Assembly (NCBI GenBank): GCA_000231825.2
Contig: JH720342.1
Coordinates: 429,717 to 493,716 of the forward strand
Reading direction: 5' to 3'
Source of the DNA: Tetrahymena elliotti 4EA
Lineage: Eukaryota > Ciliophora > Oligohymenophorea > Hymenostomatida > Tetrahymenidae
Length of the DNA: 64,000 bases
The notes under the pieces are model-generated. The model was not told the DNA's origin and ran no database searches. It saw only the letters and a list, made by a program, of their open reading frames with translations. This document shows positions 35,301 through 47,600 of this stretch, piece after piece. Position 1 is the stretch's first letter. Each line of letters opens with the position of its first letter. Both the position numbers and the translations under genes were made by a program.

Positions 35301-36209
35301 TTAAATTATTTTTATTTTCTTGAAATTACAAAAGAAACTATCCTTATACTAGCTTATTAACTGATTTATCTATTTGCTATTGATCATCAAAGAAACAAAA
35401 ATTGATTCATGAAACAATTTTTTTAATTAAAAGTTCGTTTTACTGCAAAGAAATCTAATTAAAAGATATTCGCTAATTGATTATTTGTTTTTCTTTTTCT
35501 TACTTTGATTTAAATTCACTAATTAAAGATAAATTTTTCTTTGTAACTCCAAGGATCACTTTTTATGGGGTAAGTTATTTTTTTTTTAAATCATATAAGT
35601 CTATATTTGATAAATGAAGCAAATTATATCTAACTAAAGACAAATTTGGAAGATGAATCCTGATATGAGGAACATAAAAAATATTTCGATCTTAATTTTT
35701 TATTATCATTCAAGGGTTATGAATACAATTTCTCTATTACTGTAATATCTTTCTTTACTTAACCACAAAGAATGTCTTTTATTTTACATATTCATAGTTT
35801 TTTTTAGCATTGAAAAATTATCTTCTTTTCTTAATTTCTATGGGTGTCTATTTGAATTTTACAGAGTAAGTAAGTCATAATCCAAGTAATAATTTTCAAA
35901 GAAATAAAATATGCCTTAAAATTTTATATCCTTTTTCGATTTATAAGAAAGCATTTTTTATAGAAAAAATTAGACTAAAGTATTTATTTGAATAGAATGA
36001 TATCAAACCTTTTATTCATGATTGTTTTTTAGCAGCTATTTGGCATAGAACTATTTGAAAAGCTTATTATTAATTTAAAAACTTTATTTTTCAGAATTAT
36101 GTTTTGATTTTGTTTTCACATCAATTGAAATAGTGGTACTCTTAAACCCAAATAATTTATAATCTTTAATTAAAAAAAAAAATAATCAAAACTTATTCAC
36201 TAAAATAAA
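32331..36209. repeat. Segmental-repeat spacer upstream of type A gene
   Basis: No gene found. The order of marker motifs parallels 22421-26300: the ATACTAATTT motif near 32318, CTTGCTTTTTTATG near 32776, an AGAGAAGAAA motif near 32995, GGAGAGATGAGCTAAA near 33070, the TTTTCCTATTTTTC empty site near 34045, and the AATGATGTCAATAA motif near 34308. A standard-code 90-residue frame at 34215 is part of this repeated non-coding block. The final ~200 bases give way to the type A upstream flank. Confidence 0.55.
34676..34703. repeat. (CTAT)n microsatellite
   Basis: About seven perfect CTAT units. Confidence 0.9.
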
Positions 36210-36689
36210 ATGAAACTTTTAAAATTAACCATAGCTTTGCTTATTGTAAGTTAAGTATTTGCCGCAGGAGCTGATGTCTCTTGTACTACATCTAATTGTA
36301 GTTCCTGTACAGCTGTACCAACATCTCCAGCAAATTTAGCCTGGGGTACAGGTAATGGAGCTAACATGTGTGCAATAACTACCTGTCCTGCATCAACTGC
36401 CTCAGGACTTGTAGGTGCTTCTGATCTCTTCTGTAAATCTTGTCCTGGTACCGCTAATGGCTCTACCCCAGCTATCTATTCTAATACTGCAAATACTGCT
36501 TGTGTTGCTGCTACTGCTACATGTGGAAACTCTAGAACTGCAAACACTTGGACTAATGCTGATTGCCTTGCATGTAATGGAACATCTATGCAATATGCTA
36601 AATCAGATAAATCAAGCTGTTAGGCAACATTTTCAAACTCATTAACTTTCGTGAGTGCAATTTTAGTTTTCATTTATTTACTTTTCTGA
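36210..36689 (+). CDS. Cys-rich GPI-type surface protein, type A (immobilization-antigen-like), 159 aa
   Basis: Single exon of 160 codons with TGA. Residues 1-18 (M-K-L-L-K-L-T-I-A-L-L...) form a signal peptide, with mature sequence from A-G-A-D-V-S-C. It has 12 Cys. Shared type A landmarks are L-V-G-A-S-D-L-F-C-K-S-C-P-G, A-C-V, R-T-A-N-T-W-T-N-A-D-C-L-A-C-N-G and Y-A-K-S-D-K-S-S-C. The C-terminal 20 residues are hydrophobic, ending I-Y-L-L-F before the stop, a GPI-type signal. It is ~20 residues shorter than the 14973 gene because the N-terminal Cys segment is shorter. It uses TAA and TAG as Gln only sparingly, so a standard-code reading yields a misleading internal fragment. The base composition is clearly richer in G+C than the spacer, typical of expressed genes in this group. 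Confidence 0.85.
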
Positions 36690-38600
36690 TTTAGCAAGTC
36701 ACTAAATTGATGAAAAGAATTATTTGCTTTTAATAAATGATACTTATTTGATTGTTGGTTAAAATATTTTTTTGTTGAAAATTTATATCTGTACTGATTT
36801 GATTAAAAAGTATTATTTATTTATTTAAGAATTCAAATTGAATTCTTATTCTAATTTTTTTTTTTTGAGAGAGAGAATAATCTTTTTATTTTGCTATTTG
36901 GTATTTTGTTATCTATTTTTTTTAGAGTTTTTATGTTTATGCAATGGTAAGTTATGCTATTCTTAAATTCTTTAAAAATAAATAAAGAGGCTCCTCCTCA
37001 TATTGGCTGCAAGGAAATAGGAACTTTTTAGAGGAATAAATAATTTTAGAAATTTATTAAATTATTCAAATCAAAAGGATTCAAGATAAAATAATCTTGA
37101 TTTTAACTTTTAATAAAGACTGTGTTGACTCATTCATTCACTAAAAAAATACAATATTTAATATCTTAAATTTAACTTTATAAAAATTAATGATGATATA
37201 TTATTTCACCATTTTTCTCAATTATTTTGATTGTGATAATTTTCATTATTTAAATTCAGTAAATTATTAATATTTCTGTTATATTTTTATCTGAAAGTAA
37301 AACTTATGTTAAACATTTTAAACCTTCTATCTATGTTTTCAAATTCTTCCAAATTCTTATAAATAGTAAGAATATTTACAATTTTTAATGTTTTTGAAGT
37401 ACCTTTGGGCTCCTAAAGGAGTTTATTCCAAATTCCCCAGAGATTTCAGATTCACCAAGAGACTTACTACAAAAAAGAGGGAATAACCAATGATTACCAA
37501 GTTTCTATCATGATTATAGTCAAAATGAGAATACATAAAATGCAAAAGATAATCTAATCTATTCATTTTATTTTAATTTGTTGATTTAAAACACATATAA
37601 AATTGGATTTTTTTTTCTTTAAAAATTCTACATTAACTTGCTTTTTATAATTTATAAATAAAGATTAAGGAATTCATTCATACTATTATTTAACTTTTTT
37701 GAGCTGTAAAAAAATAAAGAGATTTTGAATTTTCCTAGTAAAAATAATTTGAAATTTAATTTATTTAAGAAACACTTTGAAAGAAAAAGATGATTTAAAA
37801 AATTTAACTTAGGTTTTTTTAAAAATTATTCTAGATTTTAAATTTACAATTTACTTATAAATTGAATTAAACAAATTCTTAATTTCATTTTAAATCTTTG
37901 ATAGAAAATTGAGAAGAAAAAAAAATAATTTTTTTTTCCACAAAATTTGTTTCAGAACTTTCATTTATTAAAAGAGATTTTCATTTTATTTTATTTTACA
38001 AGTAGTTAAATTTTATAATATTTGATGTAAATAAATACATATATACCTCTCAATAAACAACATTTTTATATTTTTAAGTTAGATTAATAAAATTAAACAT
38101 TCTTATTAATTAGCATTTTTAATAACTTCCTCTTAATGAATACTCCTACAAATATATATTTACTTGTTAATTTATCACATTTTCTGAAAAAATACTTATA
38201 AATAATGAACAATCAATTAAGAATAAATATTTATTAATTAATTACACAAAAAAGAATCTGAGCATCAATAAAATATGGCATATTGATTAATTTTTTATTG
38301 CTACTTTATAAAACACGTATATATAGATTTATGAATGCTTAAATTAGGAAAAAATATCAGCATTAATTCTGTTTTAAAAATACATTTTTATACATTAGTT
38401 GGATTTTAAGTAAAGTAGAGTATAAAAATTGTTTTATTTATGGAAAGATTCATTTCTCAGGTTAGATGAATATACAGTAACTTTTATTTTACAATGAGAA
38501 AAAAAAAATTTCCAAATAAAATTTTTAGAATTTATTTTGCTGATTAGAAGGAAAAATTTACAAAAAAATATCTAGTATTTATTAGATTTTAAGAAAAAGT
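36690..38600. other. Spacer downstream of type A gene
   Basis: A/T-rich without convincing frames. A short patch near 36985-37020 (GAGGCTCCTCCTC) and one near 37400-37460 (TTTGGGCTCCTAAAGGAG) are less A/T-rich and contain small palindromes. Nothing protein-like was seen. Confidence 0.45.
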
Positions 38601-39014
38601 CAATTTTATTTTATTCCAGTTATTCTAAATATTCCACAAAATTTTTTTTCATTCTACTTGAAGAAAAATGGAATTAAAAGAATATTTTAAATTTTTGATT
38701 TAGTAATTTTTTTGAGAATAACCTGTTTATCCAATTATAAAACAATACTTCTTCAGGATTTTTAGACTTCTTTCTTTTTTTATTGAAAAAGGTATTTAAA
38801 TCCCTAAAATTATATTTACTAAATTCTCATTATTTTGATTATGAAACAATTAATTATTATTCTGATTTACTAAAAAAATGGTCTAAACATATTTTTATGA
38901 ATAAAATGAATGACTTAAAAATGTAAAATCAAAATTAATTTCTTATTTTTTATCTTTTTCGGCATATTAATTGCTTAACTTAATTAATAGCAAATATCTT
39001 TTTTAAATCATACC

Positions 39015-39036
39015 AGTTAGTTAGTTAGTTAGTTAG
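39015..39036. repeat. (TTAG)n microsatellite
   Basis: About five perfect copies of AGTT/TTAG. Confidence 0.85.
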
Positions 39037-39435
39037 ATTGTATTGCAAAATATAAAAATTGTTCCATAACAATCAATTCAAAGAATTTCAATACAATTAA
39101 TTAATTTTTATTCTTAGTTGACTCATAAAAGAAAAAGTGTATGTTATTCTTCCCACTTCTCTTTATTTTGATGAATTTCGATAAATAAAATTATCTTTCT
39201 AAAAAACCATCAATCAAATTTAATTCTCCCTATTATTTTAATTGAATATCTATTTTCTTTCATATTTATGATCATTTTGGGTTTTTCTAATTGAATAAAA
39301 CTGTCTCAAATAAATAGAATCTTTTTTTAAAAATAAAATACAAGTAAAAAGTTAACCATTCAAAATGTTGTTGCAATTTATTATCACTTTTAATTTAGAA
39401 ACATATTTTTACCTTCAAGTGTTTATAACGATTGT

Positions 39436-39470
39436 AGGCAAGTAGGTAGGTAGGTAGATAGATAGATAAG
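39436..39470. repeat. (AGGT)n/(AGAT)n compound microsatellite
   Basis: Four AGGT units pass directly into three AGAT units. Confidence 0.85.
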
Positions 39471-41690
39471 TAAAGATACATTTTTTATCTTCATATATCA
39501 AATTTGATTTTATCTTCTCTAAAGAAATTGTGAATTTTAGAAAAGACATTTTTATCAAATTTTTAAAAGACAACTTTAATATTTGTTTTAACTTCTTTTT
39601 AGGCATTAAATTTGTACAAAAGGTTATACAGTAGTAAAACCTCATTTTAAGTGTGCGAACGATTCAGTGAGGGTTAGCCTTATTTTTTAAAATTAAGAAT
39701 TTTTTCAAGCTGTTAAATAATATTATACTTAGTGTAAATACATATATACCTCTCTCAATAAGTAACATTTTTATATCTTTAATTTAGTTTTTTTCAATTA
39801 AATATTAATTCATTTTTAGCAAAATAATAGCAGTTGTGAAATACAAAATTAAGAAAAATATTATGAAAAATGAAGATTTTTGAAAAGAATTGAAATTTCA
39901 TAAGCTACAAGATTCAAAGTAATTCCTAATTAATTAATGCATCTTTTTTATTATCATCAGTTGGGTTCTAAGTCAAGCAAAATATAAAAATTATTTTAAT
40001 AATTAAAAGAAGAAAAAATTAGAAGTGATAAATAAATAAATACATTTTATTCAAATTGAATAATTGTAATTTTTTTAATATTTTGTTAACATCATCAGTG
40101 ATCTATGAATCAAGAACAAAAACTTAGAAATAATTGATTTGAGATCTATGTACTATTGCCTCAAAAATGATATTTTGATTCAAAATTCAAAATAAAAAAT
40201 CTAGCTCTTTAATCAATGATTCTTAAATTTTTTAGTGGAATGACAGACTATACAGATTAGATGAAACACAGTTGCTTTTATTTTACAACTTCATTATAAG
40301 AAAAATATTTTAAAATACAATTTGTAGCAGCAACTAGTTTTTCAGAAAAAGCCAATTTTATTCCAGCTAAACCTCCGACAAAATATTCCACAAAGTTTTC
40401 CTCAACTCCTGCTTGAAGAAAAATGGAATAAAAAGATAAAATTGAATTAGTAGACTTCATCCTTTTTATTGAAAAAGGTATAAAATAACTAAAATTTTTT
40501 TTTCACCATATATTTTGTTTCATGTATGAATGGGATAAAATATGGTTTTATTGATTGAATAAAACCTCCTTTCTTTTTATTTTTAAAAATGAAAGAAAAT
40601 ATTTTTTTAATTTTAATATTAACAATTTTGTAACAATTTATGATCTATCTATCGATTGATAGATCAGATTAATCCATTGATTATCTTTAATTTAGTAAGC
40701 ATATCCCCAATAACTGCTTTCAGAAAAATTGAATAAAAAGAATATTTTGAATTTGTATACTAATTGAAAAAGATAGATACTGAAATACTTTAATTTTTAT
40801 TTTGATTAAAAAATCATCTTAGTTTACTCACTGAAACAAAAACGTATGAATAATAAATATTTATCACTTCTCTTTATTTTGATTAATTTTGATAATAAAA
40901 TGATCTTTCAAATATTCTTGTTTCTATTGTTTTTATTGAATATTCATTTTCTTTCATTTATGATCAAATAAATAATATATTTTTTTAATATATAAAATAT
41001 GTATTAAAATTTAAGTAAAATTGAATAAATTTATAATGTTGTACCAATTTACTAACATCTTTCATTTAGCAAAACATTTTGCCACAGCTACTTTATGAAT
41101 AATTGAGCAGAATGAAAATTTTAAATTTGTAGACTTCCTTCAAATTTCAAAAGATACCCATACACTTTAATTAATATTTTTGTTTTGATTAAAAAACATT
41201 TAATTCACACAAAAGCAAAAGCATATGAATAATATTTCCCAATTTTCTTTAATCTGATGAATTTTGACAGAAACTTAATTTTTAAAGCAAATTTAAAAAG
41301 AAAAAATAATTTTTTAAGGTTACAGATATTAAAATAAAATGATCTTTCAAGTTTACCATCAAATCAAAATTAATTTTTTCTGTCAAACATCTATCCATTT
41401 ATTTATTTATCTATCTATTTTCTTTCATATGATCAAATATGATTTTACTGATTGAATAAACAGTATATTTTTAAAGAATAAATACAATGTTTTTTTATAT
41501 TTTCAGAAAATATAAACAAAAAGTCAAGTATTTTTTATTGTGTAATAATTTATGATGACCTTTAATTTAAAAAGACATTTTCATTCTACAGTTGTTTAGT
41601 TACTCACCAGTATAAACAGACAATGAACTAAATTTTCTTTTTCAAAATCAATTTTTAAAAAACCCTTTGCATATATTTTTGTTTGAAATA

Positions 41691-44600
41691 CTAATTGTAA
41701 AATGGCAAAAGTTAAATAAAATTTGCCTAAATAAATCTAATTTAAATATTAACAAAAAACTTTAAGCAGTATTATCTTTTTTTTCAAATGAAATATACCA
41801 TAATTCTGTTGTTTTAATTTTTATTTTGATGGATTATAAATTAAAATAATAATTTCTAAATACAAATATTAAAAAATTTGCTCAAAAAATATCTTTTAAA
41901 GAATTTGAATGTTAATAGTTATTTATTTTTCTTTTATAGAATCACTTACTTAGCTTAAAAAAAATAATATATTTGTTATCTAAAAATATGATGTTTAACT
42001 ATTTTATTTTAATTTGTTTTTTCTTATTTTTGACCCTCTCAATAAAATAAAATATTTTTATTTTAAAAAAATTAGATACATAAATAATTTCATTAATTTG
42101 ATTCTTTTAGAGAACAGTTATTTATTTATTATTCATATTTTCACCCTAATTTTTTATTTTCAAACATTTAGCTGAAGATTAAGAAAAATTGCTTAATGAA
42201 GTTGAATTTTGGACGGTAATAAATTAAGTGAATACTTTCAATTTCCCTTTCTTTTTATTTTGAATAGGTTGCTAATTTTGAATAATTATTTATTATTAAG
42301 CAAAAATATTTTTTGTTTGTTAATTTAATGATGTCATTAGTATTTTTGATGATAATCTATGGACTATTTTGAATTAATGAAAAAATATAAAGATTTTGTA
42401 TTAAAAAATGAAATTCAATATCTAAAGTAAACTCTATTGACTGACTGACTAACTCCCTTATATTAAAATAGGTAAAAAAATATTTTCATTTGTAAAATGA
42501 ATGATGATACAATAAAGTGTATTTATTTTTGAAAACTACTGATGAGTAATTTTTTATTTTGCTTTGATATAAAAGGTTTTATTGATTTTTTACTAAAAGA
42601 TAAAAGGAAGTAGGTAAACAAAGCAAATAATGCTTTTGATTTATAAAAATATACTTTAAATTGTAAAATGAATGATATCAATAGAATTTTTGATGATAAT
42701 TAATAAACAATTTTTTGAATTATATTTATTAATAATATGGAGATGAATTTGTAGATTTTAGAATAAGACAAATCTATTCATTCAGTAAGAACAAAACAAT
42801 AATTTTATAAATGGATGGATAATAAAAATATTATTTCTTCCAAATAATTATATCAAAATAAAATATTTTTAATATTTTTGATAGAAATTGATTGATAGAA
42901 GAAAGTGTTCAAAAATAAAATAAGGTGAAAAACAAGAGAAGTTTAGTGGAGCATTTAATTTTCCAAATATTATATAATACATTCTTACTGGCTGTAAACT
43001 CTAACAAGCAATGAGTAATGTTTTTTACAATTATTTCAATTTACTTCATTTATCAAAAATTAGATAAATATAGATATTTTTTGTTTAGATATTACAAGAT
43101 ATTAAATATTTTTCCAAATTAAATTTGTTTTCTAAGCATCAAATTTGAAGTTTTAATCTTAGATAGATAAAGTCTCCAAATAAATCCTCTTTATCTACAT
43201 ATTTCAACTTACTTTGTGTTTTTATTTCTAAAATAAGTTAAATTTAAATGACCTTCTTTCTTGTACAACAAAAAACGTCTTTAGTTTAAATTATTGAATA
43301 TATTCCAATTAGTTTTTTAAAATAGATTTAAAAATTTTCAATTTTTTAACAATAATATTTTGTTAAAAAATCAAATTCAATTTTTCTAAAGAGTTAATAA
43401 TTTACTTGTAAATTGAATGAAAAATATTAAATTTAATTATAAATGTTTGACAAATAATTTTATTTCTTCATCAAAAAATAAAATTTTTGATTAAACATTT
43501 TTTATAATAAAGTTCAAAACCTGCCTAGAGGATGTAAAAACTATCTGATTTTTTCTACTTAAGCAATCTTAATTTGCTTATGCTTTAAATTAATCTATTT
43601 TTTAGTTTGAGATAGATCAGAAAATGTATTTAATTCATAAAGTGCAAGTATTAGATTAATTAATAAATGTCTTTCATTATTCAAGTATTTTTATCTTCTT
43701 ACATGTTAATTTTTATTTTTAAAAATTCCACTTAATTTAAAAAAACAATTTAATTAATTTATCAAAGTTTGATATGATTATTCTTACTTAATCTTTTGAT
43801 TTCTCTTTATTTTTATATATAAAATTATTTTATTTGCTCTAAAATTAATTAAATTTTGATGATTGTTTATGAATTAGAAATTTTTTGAATTTAAAATTAT
43901 TTTTCATGTTCATTCAACAATTTTCATCATAAATAAATAAATAAATTTTGGTATCATCATAGATAGTTTAGATAGTATTTATTTTTTATTCTAGATAGAG
44001 ATATCAAAATTATTCTTTTTTGATTTGAGTAAATATTTTTAATAAATTCAATTAATTTATCAGGTTATTATGATTGTGACCTTTTAAATCTTTAGTTTTT
44101 AAAAATGAAAAATGTATTAAGGCTTATCTAAATAATGAATGTTTTTTTGAATCTAATTTTAATTCAATTAAAAATTGAATAAAATAGCATCTTTATTCAA
44201 AAAAGCACATTGTTTTAAAATGGAATAAATAAAATAAAAGAGCAATGAAATAATTTATTAAAATTTCTGATTTTATTTGAACTCTTAAATAATAACAATA
44301 AAGTTCACTCTTTTAACAATATTATAAAAAAATTATTTATTTTTAAATAAGAGAAATGACTTTAAATGTATAAATATTCATAAATCTCCATATGCTGAAC
44401 AAATTCTTTAATTTAATTTTCTTCCTCTCAGAAAGTAATGTTGGGTAATGATTATTTTACCTCAGATCTATTTCTAATGAGCCATATTTTCCAAATTTAT
44501 TTAGAACTCTATTTACTTGTTTTTTTTATAAGTCAAGATTTTCAGTAATTTATTCTTACTTTAACCTATTTGATTTAAAAATACAAATCTATACTTTTTA

Positions 44601-47600
44601 ATATTGTATTCTTTTAAAGTCTCTATTTCCTCATCAATCTCCATTTAACTTAATTTATCTAAGTTATTTCATTGTTATTTCTTTTAAATAATTATTGTTG
44701 TTCATAAAAATATTACCTACAATTTCAAAAAACTTATTAAATTTTACTAATAAGATTTATTCATTAATTGATTATTAAAATTTACTATTAAGATTTATTC
44801 TTTCAATAAATTAAACAATTTAATTAATTACAGTTATTGCTTGTGTCTAAAATCTATTAAAAAAAAAATAATAATAAATTAACCTAATTTAAAATGTATA
44901 CAAATTATTATGTTCATAGATAATCTATACATTTTATCATAAAAAGAAAATTTTAAGATTTTACAGATTTTTAATAATCGCATAATTTTATTAGGCTAAT
45001 ATACGAAATCATGGTGATATAGATAGATCAGAATTAGCTTTATCATAATATATTATTGACAAAAAATGTTAAGCCTACACTTGATTTTGAAAGTGGGGGT
45101 ACATGATTATTGGAAATTATTGTATAATAAGAAATTATTTTTCAATATAACTGTTTTTTAATTAATTACCTCTGAATCACTGACCAACATTTTAATATTT
45201 CTAAATTTATTTCATGAAAATATTTTTTTTATTTGAAAGTATTTGTAAGTTTTTTAAGTGAAAAAAAATGAAAATTTTTAATATTTTATGCTATCTAAAA
45301 AACTTACAAAATTTTTTGAAATGATTTGAATTATAAATTGTTTTTCATAAAAAGATAAAATATATTTTATTAAATTTTAAGAATAATTCTATGAAAAAAT
45401 TGTCAAGAAAAAAGATATTAATTAATTTATTATCATGCTTTGCTAAAGATAAGGTTGTGTTTTTTTTACATGACAAATTTAATAATTTTTTTACAAAGAA
45501 AAAATTTTAGAAATAAATTTCAAGTTAAATAAAAATAAATAAAAACCATTAAAAAAAATAATTTATTTGCATTCAAATAAATATAAGGTTTTTCATTTAA
45601 TTTTAGCTAGTATTTTAATATACAAAATTAATTTTGAAAGTAGATAGATAAGTGGTTTGAATAAAGGAAATTCTATGTTCAATTTTACACAAAAATTATG
45701 GAGGTTTGAAAGCTAAATAATTTATCAAATAAAATAAATTTTAATCTGTTTCTTGTGAGAGTTTTATAGATTTATTTAAATATTTATTATCTGTTGATTT
45801 TCTCCTAAGCTTTTAGATTATACATACATAGTCTTTCTCAAAATAATTAAAAAAACTTAAAAGCTATAAATAAACAAAAATTGGGATTTTATGACTAATC
45901 TAATTATTAATAACATCTCTTTTCTTTTTCATTATCAGAAGCAAGCATTAGAAGATAGATTATCTTCAACAAACCTTAGAAAATTGTTTAGATTAATGAT
46001 GGGAAAAAATGCTATTTATTTAAGCAGGCTATTTTGAACATAATTAATAGGGGATCTAAAGGCAAACAGCTAACAAAAAAATTAAGATTTTCCCACAAAT
46101 TTAATATGAATTACATCTCTTTATTAGCTACTTTTTTTTCAACACCAAAACCAAATATTAAAAATAAAAAGATAGCCTTTAGTTAACGTTGAAAAATTAT
46201 CTAGATTAAACATAGAAAAAAATATTGTTTATTTAATTATATTCACAGCAGAATTAATAGGTAAATAATTCATTACACAAATAAAACATCTAATTAATAA
46301 ATAAATACACACTTTTCTCCCTTTCCTATCTTTTATTGAGTATGAACACACAAATGGATCTAAATTTAAGCTTTTTTTTAAAAAATGTGATATGATTTTA
46401 TCAAAATAAAAAAAATACTAATAATATCAGGCTATATTGAAAGTTAATCTATTTTCCACCATTTTATTGTTCTTTTTAATATTATTTTATAAGTGATATG
46501 AAATGGATACAAATTACCCTCAAAAATAATAAACACAGATGATAGTAGCATTTGTTATAGATTTATTTCAAGAGGAAAAATTTACAAATCAAAAATTTTA
46601 ATCTTTTAAAAAAAATCTAATTTGATTTAAATTTCATTTGCTTTATTAAATATTTTTCCCATCAACTACTTGAAGAAAATTTGAAAAGAAACAAAATTGC
46701 ACACTTTCTATTTATTGAAAAGAAGACTCAAATACTTTAATTTCAAATAATTCACGTCGATTAATTACGGAGGAAACTAAAAAACTTTAAAACTTAATTA
46801 ACTTTTATAAAAAAATATTTGCCAGCATTGTATCTAGTTAAATTTTAATTATTATTGATAGTCAAGACTGTCATTTTTAATTTTCAATATCTCCCTATAA
46901 CGTAATTATTGGGTTTCTCTTTAATTAATTTTTATTAAATTTCCACTTAAATTCATTTTTTTCTATTCTTTTTTAAAAAGCTATTTTATTCAATATTGTT
47001 TTACTCGCCTAAAAAAACTATTTATTTTTTTTAATTTTTAATTGAATAAGACATTAATTAGTTTATTGGGTATATTTGTATGTAGTTAGATAGATAGATT
47101 AGTAAAATAAATTTTATTATCTGAAATTAATCAATCAACCTTTATTTATGAATAAATGCTTTTTAAAAACTCTTTGCATCTTTGTTTAAAATAGTAATTT
47201 TAAAATAGGAAACAAAAGTTGACATATGTGGAGAAATATAGGATTAATAAAAGTAGTCGACAATCCTTCATTTCTGACTTGCTTATTTTCTTTAAGATTT
47301 TATGGGTGATAAATAAATAAAAACTCTATTTATTTATTTATTTTTAAATAATTTGAATGAATATATTTTTTTTAAATAGCTAATTAAGAATAGACAATGA
47401 TTTGTATAATAAGAATATCACATTTTTAATAGAAACAAGTAGTATATAGTTTGGTAGAATAATTATCAATATTTCTTAGTAGTTAACATTAGTGACAAGA
47501 AAATATTTATTTTTAGAATGATTTTCATTATAAAAATAATTCTTTTTCTTGCTTTACATATATTATATACAGTGAATTAATAAAATATTGTACTTATTAG

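Larger units (their letters stand above)
38601..41690. repeat. Cluster 3 of the ~400-bp tandem repeat, partly interrupted
   Basis: Unit landmarks recur: CTTGAAGAAAAATGGAAT near 38660 and again at 40414, and CACTTCTCTTTATTTTGAT near 39152 and 40863, with a diverged form near 41235. Between 39430 and 40260 other decayed sequence interrupts the cluster, including tetranucleotide runs. A 60-codon minus-strand frame at 40278-40460 lies in a repeat unit and is not conserved in other units, so it is not called. Confidence 0.6.

Noticed and set aside
36402..36645. Minus-strand Ser/Cys-rich frame and + strand Leu-rich frame
   Set aside because: Shadows of the type A gene at 36210-36689.
40278..40460. 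60-codon minus-strand frame
   Set aside because: Lies in a copy of the ~400-bp repeat and is not open in other copies.
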